DNA from: Pammene aurita
Lineage: Eukaryota; Arthropoda; Insecta; Lepidoptera; Tortricidae
Direction: 5' to 3'
NCBI GenBank assembly: GCA_947086415.1
Contig: OX352296.1
Span: 33,868,901-33,932,900 of the forward strand
DNA: 64,000 bases
Within the stretch, counting starts at the first letter, position 1. Every line of letters begins with the position of its first letter. Position numbers and translations under genes: made by a program. Shown in pieces: positions 47,423 through 58,032 of the stretch. The notes under the pieces are model-generated. The model did not search any database. It had not been told where the DNA came from and saw only the letters and a list, made by a program, of their open reading frames with translations.

Positions 47423-49397
47423 CTAAGGAAGAGATAAATAGTATTCCTTAAGTTGCGATTTAAAGCTACCAATAGATTGCGCGCGTTTTATGTTGAGAGG
47501 GAGAGAATTCCACAAACGAACGGCCTGGAACGTAAATGAGCAATTATAAAATTTGGAAGATGAAGATGGCACTTTTAGGAGCAATTTTTGAGAGGATCTA
47601 ATAGAATTAAGATAAGAGAAACGCTCTTTGAGGTAGCGGGGAGTTGCAGGGTTAAAAAGTATAGAAAAGAGTAAAGAAAGTATGTGAGAGTTACGGCGGT
47701 GACAGATAGGGAGCCATTTGAGTTGAGAACGAAAACTAGAAACATGGTCGAATTTGCGTAATCCGAAAATGAACCGAATGCAGGCATTTTGAATACGCTC
47801 AAGCTTATTAAGTTGCTCCTCGGTTAGGTCTAAATAGGAGATATCTGCATAATCAAGAATGGGGAGAAGTAACGACTGAGCAAGCGCAATTTTAGTAGCA
47901 ATTGGCAGGAAATTCCGGAGCCGTCTGAGAGACCCTATGGCAGCAAACATCTTCCTGCTCACTTCACTCACCTGAGGCACCCATGATAGACAACGATCCA
48001 TGATTACGCCAAGATTTTTCACTTGGTTGGAAAAAGGAATTTGGATACCATCGAAGACTATCGGAGGGAGCCTGAGAAAGTCAATTTTGGAGATTTGTTT
48101 AGCGCTACCCATCACAATTACCTGTGACTTTAGGGGGTTCACTTTTAAACCGTAATTTTGACTCCAATTTGATATGCGGAGCAGATCAAGATTCGTGGCT
48201 TCTATAACTGAATTGAGATCGCTATGCATACCCTGCGAATATATTTGAAGGTCGTCGGCATAGAGGTGATACGAAGAGGAGAGATCAAGAGTTATGGAAT
48301 TAATGAAGATAGAAAATAAAAGAGGAGACAGCACACCACCCTGTGGAAAACCAGCTGATGTGCTGCACCAGGAAGAACACGAAGAATCTAGTTTTATTCT
48401 TTGCCGACGACCAACCAAATAGCTGCGGAACCAGTCAATCGCTGCAGCCGATATGTTAAGAGACTGTAAGAACGCGAGCAAAATGTCAAAATCGACCGTG
48501 TTAAAGGCATTACTGAAATCTAGAAGTGCAAGAACTGTAAGCTTCTGGTCATTCATACCCAAACGGATGTCATGGGTAACCTTGACAAGAGCCGAGGTAG
48601 TACGGTGGGTTCCCCAACTTAAGTACCCACATTGCCATACAAAGTTGTATGGGAGAGTGGATACTTATGTTGGGGAACCGACTGTACTATGGCCCGGACG
48701 AAAACCAGATTGAAATGGGTTTAGGAGGTCATTTCTATTCAGGAAGGAAGTTAGTTGCTGATGCACTAGCCGTTCGAGGACTTTGGATAGGAAAGGAAGA
48801 ATGGAGATGGGGCGATAGTCAGAGAAGGAACTGGGGTTGGATTTTTTGGGTAAAGGAATAATATTGGCATCCTTCCACAGACTGGGAAAAGTACTTGATG
48901 AAATGGAAAAATTCAGAATACCGGTGATAATAGGAACAAACAAATCAAGGAGAGGGAGTATCATATTTCGGCTAACACAGTCAACACCAACGGCGTTAGA
49001 AGTGATATTCAATATACCCTTCCTAACATCACTCTCACAGAAATGGCTAAAATAGAAAGAAGAGAAATCTAAGGCAGGAAGTGATGAAAGATGATGAAGT
49101 GAGTTAGATTTCTTAGGACCACTGAAACAGGTGGACGATGAAAAATGCTGGTTAAGCTGGTCAAGGCTAATATTGTTTAAATTGGTTGCCTGTTGAGATT
49201 TGCCAACTCCGAGACCTTTCAAAAATTTCCACACTTTGGCTGGATTTCCATCTTCAACAGAACTGTGAATATGACGCCTCTGAGCATCTCGACATATAGT
49301 GCTACAGCGATTGCGCAGGGTATGATATTTAAGTTTATTTTTCTCAGAGTTGTTAGCCTTATACTTAGATTTAGATTGATTCTTCCTCTCTATAAGG
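47423..49397 (-). pseudogene. LINE reverse transcriptase, split by a MITE
   Basis: Single open frame from the truncation point (49397) to the stop at 47423, broken only by 84 inserted bases. RT blocks in order: WKDANIIPLPKKSNP, DYRPISILPFLSKVLERLV, QSGFRPGHST, then after the insertion LALLDFSNAFNTVDFD (catalytic Asp), GFPQGGVLSPLLFSIFIN, HLYADDLQIY (the catalytic Asp pair), and the thumb region NLGVIMDRCLSW. The C-terminus FYNCSFTFQAVRLWNSLP is typical of this group. The two halves stay in the same frame because the insert is a multiple of three, so it was probably intact RT when the MITE arrived. Confidence 0.9.
48603..48684. mobile_element. 82-bp MITE inside the LINE, CAGTCGGTTCCCCAACATAAG ends
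   Basis: Foldback unit flanked by TA (48601-48602, 48685-48686). The right end reads CAGTCGGTTCCCCAACATAAG in reverse, the left CGGTGGGTTCCCCAACTTAAG. It interrupts the LINE RT between FRPGHST and TSALVKVTHD. Confidence 0.88.
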
Positions 49398-49600
49398 GCC
49401 TATATTTTAACATTAGAAGAAAAAACATTGTGTGTTATTTATTGCGGAAACAAAAACAGTAGGCGACTAACTATAAATTGCATTATACATCATTTGACAC
49501 TACTTTCCCCCAACATAAACTTCTGGCTATGATATAATCTAATTAATTACATAATTTCCCATAATATTGCATCAAACCCAGAACTCGTAAGATGTGTTGA

Positions 49601-50030
49601 CTTAAAATAAAATAAATTTGTGACTATAGGAAATTTGTGTCTCGCAGAAGTGAGAGCATCCAACCTCAGGACGGTGTTTTATTCACACAGGATGCTATAG
49701 CACCATAATAATATGGTCTTATAACGTATTTGGTCTGTAAATCTAAACTATTCGCAATTCTCAAGTTTCGATTCTCTATCGGTCACACATTTTCGTCGCT
49801 GTCACCGGTCCATTGTATGTATAACTTCATGCTGTTCATGTAAATAGGAGGCTGGATAAGGCTGCCTTTCCACTAAAGCGGAGCGGAGCAGAGACGTGCA
49901 GAATCATCCAATAGGCTGTCTTTCCAATGAGACAGATATAATCGGCGGATGATGCTACTGGTTGATTCGCACGTCTCCGTCTGAGTGGAAAGGTAGCCTC
50001 AACGATATAAAAGAGAACGAGTATACTCAC
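49601..50030 (-). other. Nrg intron sequence, nothing recognised
   Basis: Intron downstream of exon 50031-50128. An imperfect inverted pair, GGCTGCCTTTCCACT near 49860 and AGTGGAAAGGTAGCC near 49983, both next to CAGA(C/G)(A/C)CG words, suggests a small MITE at about 49857-50000. Confidence 0.4.
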
Positions 50031-50128
50031 CGGTTTCTCCTTCGCCATACTCGGCCATGGAGTCGGTGTCGCTCTCCGGGCCGGGCTTGTTGCCGCTACT
50101 CATGGAGTGCCGCGACTTGTTGTCCAAT
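50031..50128 (-). CDS. Nrg: Nrg cytoplasmic exon (SDTDSMAEYGEGET)
   Basis: 98 nt. Acceptor TTTGCAG, donor CCG|GTGAGT. It encodes LDNKSRHSMSSGNKPGPE, then SDTDSMAEYGEGET, the conserved acidic-serine segment before FIGQY. It begins one base into a codon left by the transmembrane exon (CC|A, Pro) and ends one base into the codon shared with either last exon. Confidence 0.94.
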
Positions 50129-50785
50129 CTGCAAACAGAGGTTCACGCGTCAACATAACAAGCATTGCGAATATATTGAGCAGAGTTCAGCAAGCGGTGG
50201 AACGCGACCACATAATCTTCTAGAAGAGTGGCGCGGGGGAATAATAATAAAATAATTTTAAACAAAAAAAGAACTGACTTCACTTAGGCTCCACCTTTCC
50301 AAGAGCAAATGCCCGAGTTGCTGTAAAAAATACTCAAGGTGTACCTATAATTGTTGAAGAGTTCCCTAGATTTCTCCAAGATCCCATCACCAGATCTTGA
50401 TCTGCTGAAAATGGGACCAACTGTCCAATATACCCTTTCAAACAAAAAAAGAATTTCCAAAATAGGTCCAGCCGTCTTCGAATAATCAGTGAACATCATA
50501 AAAAAAACAAGCCAAAACAAAGATCCCGACGAATTGGGAACCTCCTCCTTCGAAATCTTGAAGTCTGTTGAAAATAGATTTAAAGGCAAACTGGCGGAGC
50601 GGAGCGCAGATTATCAAGAATCATTTTCTCCGCGCATCGCATACTGAGGAGGGGAAATCCCCCACGATGCCGCGAGGGCCCGCCAGTGCGGGGCCGACGG
50701 CCGGCGCACTCGGGAGGACTGGCGCATCCCGTGGGATGCCGCGGCATGCCGGCGCCTACCGCCGCGGTGTCGGCGCTCTTCAAGG
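50129..50785 (-). other. Nrg intron between minisatellite and cytoplasmic exon
   Basis: No gene. The part at 50580-50790 is strongly GC-rich. Directly beside the array the original intron start survives: GTGAGTGTTCGCCTAGTCC on the minus strand, three bases longer than the version in the repeats. Confidence 0.5.
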
Positions 50786-52758
50786 ACTAGGCGAACACTC
50801 ACGGGTGCGTGTACTCGTGGAAGCCGGTGTCGGGGTGGTCGCGGCGGCCGGCGGCCAGCTCGCGGTCGTGGACGTCGTACTTGCCGCCACGTGTAGGACT
50901 AGGAACACTCACGGGTGCGTGTACTCGTGGAAGCCGGTGTCGGGGTGGTCGCGGCGGCCGGCGGCCAGCTCGCGGTCGTGGACGTCGTACTTGCCGCCAC
51001 GTGTAGGACTAGGAACACTCACGGGTGCGTGTACTCGTGGAAGCCGGTGTCGGGGTGGTCGCGGCGGCCGGCGGCCAGCTCGCGGTCGTGGACGTCGTAC
51101 TTGCCGCCACGTGTAGGACTAGGAACACTCACGGGTGCGTGTACTCGTGGAAGCCGGTGTCGGGGTGGTCGCGGCGGCCGGCGGCCAGCTCGCGGTCGTG
51201 GACGTCGTACTTGCCGCCACGTGTAGGACTAGGAACACTCACGGGTGCGTGTACTCGTGGAAGCCGGTGTCGGGGTGGTCGCGGCGGCCGGCGGCCAGCT
51301 CGCGGTCGTGGACGTCGTACTTGCCGCCACGTGTAGGACTAGGAACACTCACGGGTGCGTGTACTCGTGGAAGCCGGTGTCGGGGTGGTCGCGGCGGCCG
51401 GCGGCCAGCTCGCGGTCGTGGACGTCGTACTTGCCGCCACGTGTAGGACTAGGAACACTCACGGGTGCGTGTACTCGTGGAAGCCGGTGTCGGGGTGGTC
51501 GCGGCGGCCGGCGGCCAGCTCGCGGTCGTGGACGTCGTACTTGCCGCCACGTGTAGGACTAGGAACACTCACGGGTGCGTGTACTCGTGGAAGCCGGTGT
51601 CGGGGTGGTCGCGGCGGCCGGCGGCCAGCTCGCGGTCGTGGACGTCGTACTTGCCGCCACGTGTAGGACTAGGAACACTCACGGGTGCGTGTACTCGTGG
51701 AAGCCGGTGTCGGGGTGGTCGCGGCGGCCGGCGGCCAGCTCGCGGTCGTGGACGTCGTACTTGCCGCCACGTGTAGGACTAGGAACACTCACGGGTGCGT
51801 GTACTCGTGGAAGCCGGTGTCGGGGTGGTCGCGGCGGCCGGCGGCCAGCTCGCGGTCGTGGACGTCGTACTTGCCGCCACGTGTAGGACTAGGAACACTC
51901 ACGGGTGCGTGTACTCGTGGAAGCCGGTGTCGGGGTGGTCGCGGCGGCCGGCGGCCAGCTCGCGGTCGTGGACGTCGTACTTGCCGCCACGTGTAGGACT
52001 AGGAACACTCACGGGTGCGTGTACTCGTGGAAGCCGGTGTCGGGGTGGTCGCGGCGGCCGGCGGCCAGCTCGCGGTCGTGGGCGTCGTACTTGCCGCCAC
52101 GTGTAGGACTAGGAACACTCACGGGTGCGTGTACTCGTGGAAGCCGGTGTCGGGGTGGTCGCGGCGGCCGGCGGCCAGCTCGCGGTCGTGGACGTCGTAC
52201 TTGCCGCCACGTGTAGGACTAGGAACACTCACGGGTGCGTGTACTCGTGGAAGCCGGTGTCGGGGTGGTCGCGGCGGCCGGCGGCCAGCTCGCGGTCGTG
52301 GACGTCGTACTTGCCGCCACGTGTAGGACTAGGAACACTCACGGGTGCGTGTACTCGTGGAAGCCGGTGTCGGGGTGGTCGCGGCGGCCGGCGGCCAGCT
52401 CGCGGTCGTGGACGTCGTACTTGCCGCCACGTGTAGGACTAGGAACACTCACGGGTGCGTGTACTCGTGGAAGCCGGTGTCGGGGTGGTCGCGGCGGCCG
52501 GCGGCCAGCTCGCGGTCGTGGACGTCGTACTTGCCGCCACGTGTAGGACTAGGAACACTCACGGGTGCGTGTACTCGTGGAAGCCGGTGTCGGGGTGGTC
52601 GCGGCGGCCGGCGGCCAGCTCGCGGTCGTGGACGTCGTACTTGCCGCCACGTGTAGGACTAGGAACACTCACGGGTGCGTGTACTCGTGGAAGCCGGTGT
52701 CGGGGTGGTCGCGGCGGCCGGCGGCCAGCTCGCGGTCGTGGACGTCGTACTTGCCGCC
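50786..52758 (-). repeat. 110-bp minisatellite, 18 copies of exon end plus splice donor
   Basis: Each 110-bp unit is 86 bp of the transmembrane exon's 3' end (GGCGGCAAGTACGACGTCC ... CACGAGTACACGCACCC) plus 24 bp of intron (GTGAGTGTTCCTAGTCCTAC and ACGT). Exon-derived blocks start at 50803 and recur every 110 bp to 52673-52758, the one true exon copy. All copies look identical except one base at 52082 and the variant edge at 50786-50800. Every unit carries a C|GTGAGT donor, and none has an obvious acceptor. Confidence 0.95.
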
Positions 52759-52883
52759 GCGGTTGCGGCGCGCCACACACACCAGCACCAGCACCAGCAG
52801 CAGGAACGCCAGCGCCAGCATCACGCCGATGAACCAGCCCGCCTGCGCCATCTTGTTGTTGTCCGGCATTATCAGCGGACCGT
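52673..52883 (-). CDS. Nrg: Nrg transmembrane exon
   Basis: 211 nt; acceptor GCGTACAG, donor CC|GTGAGT at 52671-52672. It encodes DGPLIMPDNNKMAQ, the membrane helix AGWFIGVMLALAFLLL to VCVA, the stop-transfer RRNRGGKYDVHDREL and HDPT-type tail residues ending GFHEYTH. If the transcript reads past this donor the next codon is TGA, giving a protein that stops right after THP and lacks the ankyrin-binding motif. The last 86 bp are the source of the 18-copy array. Confidence 0.95.
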
Positions 52884-53440
52884 CTGTACGCAAACAACGG
52901 ACACATTTTAATGAGGATGAAAACCCATAGATCGTAAATAGCCGGGTCACACCGAACGAGCCGCCTCGCGAGGAAATCGCCGCTCGAAGCAACTCGGCCA
53001 GTGTAAACGTGCCTCGGCGGAATGCCTGAATGGATTTAACATGTCCAAAGCATAACCATCAATTTTTTTAAATGAATTTATTTCCATATACGCATTGTTT
53101 TGTTCATTTATCCTCATTGATTACACGTTACCCGACATAAGCATGTAGGAACCTTTTGTGATTAGGCCTAATTTCTTATTGTATGAACTCGACATTACGG
53201 AAGCTGTAACTGAATCAATTACAGCGCTATCTTCGTGACGTTTGCCTATTCATCCTCATTACCTATAAATCATTAAACTGGTCACATTTTCGATTCCAAA
53301 ACAGCATTCGCGTTTTGACCCAGACATCAAGTTTAAACACAATTAATTCATCCATTCGCTAATCAAACATCAAAACAATCAGTAAACTACGTATCTTACG
53401 ACAATGACAACGATACTTGGTTTTAAATTCTCGGTTAGTG
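52884..53440 (-). other. Nrg intron, nothing recognised
   Basis: AT-rich intron sequence between the transmembrane exon and repeat B; no structure seen. Confidence 0.4.
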
Positions 53441-53826
53441 AAATAGTAGTTTTAGATACAAGTGCGAGAAGTATGTCATTTTGCACGAGTACCGAGGTGA
53501 CGAGTGAAAATGACACTTCCGCACGTGTGTCGAACAACGTTTTTTAATACAATTGCGAAAAAACTACAATGAAATAAAATTACATTTATATTCTGTCAGT
53601 GTACGAAAGACAGCTTCGTTCAATCGAGCGTTGTTCAAGTAATACTATTGGGTCTCGCATAATACTCATTTATTTAAAGATCTGATCTGCAAATCGTTCG
53701 TAAAATCAAACTTTACGCACGATTTGCAGATCAGATTACTTTTTAGCACTAGTGCATAAAATCATACTTTACGCACGATTTGCAGCTACATCAACTAAAC
53801 TTTTTGAGCAATTGTATTAAAAAAAT
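53441..53826 (+). repeat. Interspersed repeat B (copy 2)
   Basis: Direct match to 7728-8128. It has an extra palindrome here: GATCTGCAAATCGT and ACGATTTGCAGATC around 53685-53735. It lies in the Nrg intron. Confidence 0.75.
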
Positions 53827-53882
53827 ATTTTCGCAAGGCTATCTTATTAGTTACAGAAAAGTTTCTATACTATCAAACTCAC

Positions 53883-54057
53883 CATTAGTAGTGTCGACCT
53901 CCCTGACCTCGCTGTCAGTGAAGTAGTCTCCGTCGTAGGCGGTGACCTTCACCTGGTACTGCATGTTCGGCTCCAGACCCTTGATGATGACGTAGTCGTC
54001 GTCCATTTCCATCGGCCACTGCTCCCACTGCGGGTGGTCCTTCAATCTGTAGGACGC
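53883..54057 (-). CDS. Nrg: Nrg exon, second half of FN3 domain 5
   Basis: 175 nt; acceptor TTTTCTAG, donor AATG|GTGAGT. It starts in phase 0 (ASYRLKDHPQWEQW), continues through DDDYVIIKGLEPNMQYQVKV and TAYDGDYFTDSEV, and ends one base into a codon completed by the transmembrane exon (GAC, Asp). LEPNMQYQVKV is the tyrosine-corner strand of FN3. Confidence 0.94.
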
Positions 54058-55808
54058 CTAGAAAAAAAAACACAATTTTTCTGACTTACAAACACAGAGA
54101 ACCTCCTATAGAGTAATAATGTTGCTCATTTTGTTCGCGGCGCGAGTCACCAAGTCTTGCGGAAGACGTGAGGGGCGGGTGGGTGATAGCGGCGCTGCGA
54201 TTGGTCGATTCAAGGACCGCGCGCTATCACCACGCTATCACGTGGTTGCGTAGTGATGGGACATGGTGTACACAAGTAATTTTTAAAGACCTATCGATTG
54301 ATGTGCAACATACTAAATAGCGGCATACAAAATGCATCTAATGTCTAAATTTTATTAAGATATACGTCTTATAGTTTCCGAGTAAAATGGCTGTGACATA
54401 CAGACGGACGGACGGACAGACGAACACGACGAAACTATAAGGGTTCCGTTTTTGCCATTTTGGCTACGTCCAGCCGTCTTCGAATATTCGGTGAATATAT
54501 TTACATTAAAAAAAACAATGACCATGACACCTGAGAACCTCTTTCGAAATGTTGAAGTCGGTTAAAAATGCTAACATAAAACAGAATTAACCAGAGTAAC
54601 AGCTTAATGCAAACGTATCGTGAGAGTGTTTTACACATATGACCAGATGTCGGTAAAAGTTACAAAAACTTTCAAACTTCGAAAATTTTACAACAAATAA
54701 GAGCAGTTCCAATTTCGCGAAAATATTATTTAAATTGTTGACTTGACTTGTGATATTACATGTATTTAGTAATAAAACGATACGAACGATAACGTGTAAA
54801 TATTGACTAAAATAATTATACTCTAAAATGTTCTATGTTAAAAGTTAGGATTGACAAGTTTTATCTTCATGTAAATTAAAAATTGGTAAGTGGTAGTAAT
54901 ACAACCTGCGAGTTCCTGTAATTGGTTTCCTGTATTTACTACAATGTATAATGTTTATGTCAAAGCTGTAGGATCTCCAAATAAAAAAAAAGTAAACAAT
55001 GTCAACATAAGCAATGCCTGAAGATTGTTTAGCATAATGATAGATAACAATAATAGTAGATTGTTTGACAAGGGTTTTAAGTAGGCCATAGCACCACGAG
55101 GTGGTTATTTTCCCGAACGAAGTGAGGGAAAACTGTTCGAGTGGTAATATGGCTTTTAGACCAGAGTAATGCATACTATTTTTAACTTCGATTGCGAGAA
55201 AATAAGATAAAAATACTTATTATTTACGCACAATAACTAAACTAAGGTGAAATGATGGTTTAACTTGGCGGTCTTTTAATTTTTTTAACTTCTTTGACAT
55301 AGATACAAAATATAAACACCTCGAATAAACGCCACAGACGATGGTATAATTAGCTCTTTAAACAGTTTAACACGCTTTAAAGCGCTTCCAAAAAATTAAA
55401 ATCTTATTTAATGATTGTGAACTAAAAAACACCTCATGTTTTGAGAAATAAATTGCGTTTCCTGATTGGTCGATTTTAACATTGCTGTATTCTGATTGGT
55501 TGATATTAAATATAATGTTTTTTTAAGGACTTTAATTATTTACACAGTACACGCACCAATAAAGTATCTCGTTCCGATTAATTTCGATATGTGTTGTGAT
55601 TGGTGGATTTAATATGGTGAAGTGTTCCGATTGGAGAATTTAAAATGTTTTGTAAATCATAAATATGTATACATACTAGCCCTAGAGGCTAAATGTACTA
55701 CTTTAGTCCGCCTTGGTAAGCATAATATGACACACTTTTTGAGCATGAGAAGTGAAAAATATTATACAATATAGTTGCGTGCACTGTGCCGTGTGTGTGT
55801 GTACGTAC
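54058..55808 (-). other. Nrg intron with repeat tails and CCAAT-like words
   Basis: Holds the tail of the ACCGGCCAAG repeat family at about 54310-54465 (GACGGACGGACGGACAGACG then AAGGGTTCCGTTTTTGCCAT). A CpG-rich patch is at 54135-54250. GATTGG words recur at about 54201, 55457, 55496, 55598 and 55630. No gene seen; the minus frame at 54845-55174 is not recognised. Confidence 0.45.
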
Positions 55809-56630
55809 CTGGAAGTGCGTGCCGGGGTGTCCGTCGAGCGAGGGCTTCCAGCGCACCAGCATGTGCACGGCGGGCGACTTGGGCTTGCCGGCGGCCTCGG
55901 GCGGCGGCGCCACCACGTAGGCCTCGAAGGCCGGCACGTCGGGCACGGCCATGCCGTCCGAGCGCGTGGCCTGCTCCACGAAGAAGCCCTTGCCCTCGCC
56001 CGCCTTCGTCATCGCGCGCAGCTCGATGCGGTACTTGGTGTCGGGTTGCAATCCGGCCAGCTTCGCGCGGTCGAACTTGCTGTCGATGATGTTCTTGCGC
56101 TCCACCCACGGCTCGACCTGCGTGCCGACGGTCTTCGCGTAGTACACCTTGTAGCCGGTGAGGATGCCGTTCTCCTCCATGGGCTTGTCCCAGGTGAGCA
56201 GCATGGCGGAGGAGCCGATGGGGTAGGCGCTGAAGGAGCGCACGGGGCCGGGCTTGCCCTCGGGGGTGACGAAGCTGAGCGTGTCGCTGGGCGGGCCGTT
56301 GTCGAAGCCGTTGTACACCATTATGCGGACGTTGTTCTTCTTGTGGGGCTTCAAAATGTCGACCATGACCTTGGTGGCGTCGGACTTGGCCTTAAACTCG
56401 CGGACCTGGTCCTCTTCGCCGTCGGTCCAAGCCTGGATGCGGTACCCGTTGAAGTGTCCGCGCACGGACTCGGGCGGCACGGGGTTCCAGCTCAGGAGCG
56501 CCTCGTTCCCGGAGATGACTTCGACGAGGGTGAAGTTGGTGGGTGCCAGCAGAGGCTTGTCCTCGCCGGACCAGCCGATCACTTCAACTGGAGCGACGTT
56601 CGATGCTCCCTTGGAATTCCAAGCGACAAC
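55809..56630 (-). CDS. Nrg: Nrg exon, end of FN3-2 through first half of FN3-5
   Basis: 822 nt, exactly 274 codons, phase 0 at both ends; acceptor TCTGCAG, donor CCAG|GTACGT. It begins VVAWNSKGASNVAPVEVIGW (end of FN3-2), then FN3-3 (ALLSWNPVPPESVRGHFNGY), FN3-4 (MLLTWDKPMEENGILTGYKV; LQPDTKYRIELRAMTKAGEG) and the start of FN3-5 (MLVRWKPSLDGHPGTHFQ). Each domain shows the conserved Trp and Tyr of the FN3 fold. It is the largest exon in the window and markedly GC-rich. Confidence 0.96.
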
Positions 56631-56821
56631 CTGCAGAAGATCATATTTATAATAATTATAATTTATAGCATGACGATTAAATTTATGCCGTCCAACAGAT
56701 ATCGATGAAACATTAACAAAAATTGTAACGATCGATCTTTCTCATGAAGGCGTTGTGGTTTTTTAATAAGGTAGTAGAGGATATTTTCAGACTTCCTATT
56801 ACCGATGTCATAAAGTCGTAC

Positions 56822-56983
56822 CTTGATCTTGTAGGGCACGAAGGTGGGCGTGTTGGGCACCAGCAGCTCACTCTGGCGCCAGTCCTGCACGGTCTGGTCG
56901 GTCCAGCCTTCGCCCGTGTCGTTACGCTTGAACGACACCTGGTAGTAGAACCCGGGCCCGTTGTGCTCGATCTGAGGCATTTT
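56822..56983 (-). CDS. Nrg: Nrg exon, middle of FN3 domain 2
   Basis: 162 nt, 54 codons, phase 0; acceptor CCCATAG, donor AAG|GTACGA. It encodes KMPQIEHNGPGFYYQVSFKR, then WTDQTVQDWRQSELLV and PTFVPYKIK, joining FWS before it to VVAWNSKG after it. The small upstream intron is 195 bp. Confidence 0.94.
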
Positions 56984-57178
56984 CTATGGGAAACAATAGG
57001 CTGTTAGATAATGCTCCGACACTGACTAAAGATTTATCTTTTAAATCCATTAAATGTTGATTTTTAAAGAGGTATTTTAAAAGGAGAATTGACGCGTCAA
57101 ACACTACTCTTAATGTGAGACTGCTCTCGCTGATTACCCCATGATGAGTTAAATATGAACAGCCAAATTGACACTCAC

Positions 57179-57546
57179 CGACCAAAAGATGACCATGTTG
57201 TTGGGCGCCCGGCCGCGGCCCTCCACCTTGTCGGGGTTCTTGTAGGGCACGTCGGGCTGCGTGGTGCACACCTCGGAGTGGCCCGACGGCGCGGACGGCC
57301 CGATCTTGTTGTGCGCCACCACGCGGAACGTGTAGTTGGCCCAGGGCGTGAGCTCCACCGTCCACGACGTCTCCATGGCGGGCACGTTGTCGTTGGCGGA
57401 GTCCCACGTGTCGGGCGTGAACGTGGTGTTGTAGTGCAGGGCGTAGCGCAGGATCGGCGCGCGGTTGTCGCCCTTCGGCTCCCAGTGCAAGGTGGCCACC
57501 TTCTCTTTGCACTCGATACCGACTAGCAGAGGGGGGTTGGGTCTAT
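57179..57546 (-). CDS. Nrg: Nrg exon, FN3 domain 1 and start of FN3-2
   Basis: 368 nt; acceptor CTTGCAG, donor TCG|GTGAGT. It opens with the Asp-completing AT, then RPNPPLLVGIECKEK, ATLHWEPKGDNRAPILRYAL, PWANYTFRVVAHNKIG and CTTQPDVPYKNPDKVEGRG, ending NNMVIFWS. NTTF and NYTF are possible N-glycosylation sites. Confidence 0.95.
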
Positions 57547-57773
57547 CTGCAAGTGAACATTAATGATTTAGTTTTAAACAATAAAAATACTAAAATAAAA
57601 ACCGTGCTGTAATTTTTTTTGTCTCAAATATCTCCAAAAAACTATTCCTAATTTGACGATATTTTCTGATTCAGAACTTTCATAAAATAACACAAAAAGC
57701 TAGCAAAAACCACATGAACATTTTTATTCATTGGAGTGATTGAGCTTCACCTTTGGCCCCGTAGTCAAAGTAC

Positions 57774-57933
57774 CTTGTACGATAAGCGTAGCCTCCGCGC
57801 GAGCCTCGTCGATGGGAGTCCTGACGATGCACTGGTACGGGCCCGAGTCCAGCTCGATGGTGTCGGAAATGAGCAGCGTGTAGTCGTTGGTCATCTTGAA
57901 GCGTGGCTGGCTCTCGAAGTCGAGGGTTTGACC
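57774..57933 (-). CDS. Nrg: Nrg exon, second half of Ig6
   Basis: 160 nt; acceptor CCGTAG, donor CAAG|GTACTT. It encodes GQTLDFESQPRFKMTNDYTL, then LDSGPYQCIVRTPIDEARAE and ATLIVQ. The DSGPYQC motif holds the second Ig cysteine. It ends one base into the Asp codon shared with the next exon (VQDRPNPP). Confidence 0.94.
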
Positions 57934-58032
57934 CTACGGAGACGAAGAAGATTGAGAAAGTACGACTAGTACGAGGAATAGTTTATAGATACATATTACG
58001 GTCTGCTGGAGAGGTCGTCCTGTGTAAGTGTA

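Larger units (their letters stand above)
47098..49397 (-). mobile_element. 5'-truncated non-LTR retrotransposon (jockey/CR1 group)
   Basis: 2.3-kb LINE copy on the minus strand. Its 3' end is a (TTA)n-type microsatellite tail at 47098-47116. Its 5' end is truncated in the linker before the reverse transcriptase; no endonuclease remains. It was inserted in an older TIR element. The ORF is open except for one MITE at 48603-48684. Clade is tentative. Confidence 0.85.
46781..49600. mobile_element. CTACGTCAGATATGACAC-family element (copy 3), split by insertions
   Basis: The left part 46781-47098 begins GAGCTGGCTACGTCAGATAA. The right part, about 49390-49600, resumes CCTATATTTTAACATTAGAA. Between them lies a LINE with CCTATATT on both sides, the likely target duplication. 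A further MITE sits at 46951. Uninterrupted relatives at 11040 and 62205 show the joined order. The right terminal repeat is missing. Confidence 0.7.

Noticed and set aside
50786..52758. Regular repeats reminiscent of a CRISPR array
   Set aside because: There are no unique spacers; the whole 110-bp unit is repeated and derives from an exon in a eukaryotic gene.
50568..52930. Overlapping plus-strand frames of about 103 residues repeating every 110 bp
   Set aside because: They are antisense shadows of the minisatellite. The minus strand carries the true Nrg exon, and the unit length is not a multiple of three.
55752..56708. 318-residue plus-strand open frame
   Set aside because: It is antisense to the GC-rich Nrg exon 55809-56630, His/Gly/Val-biased, and matches no family. 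The minus frame shows real FN3 domains with good splice sites.
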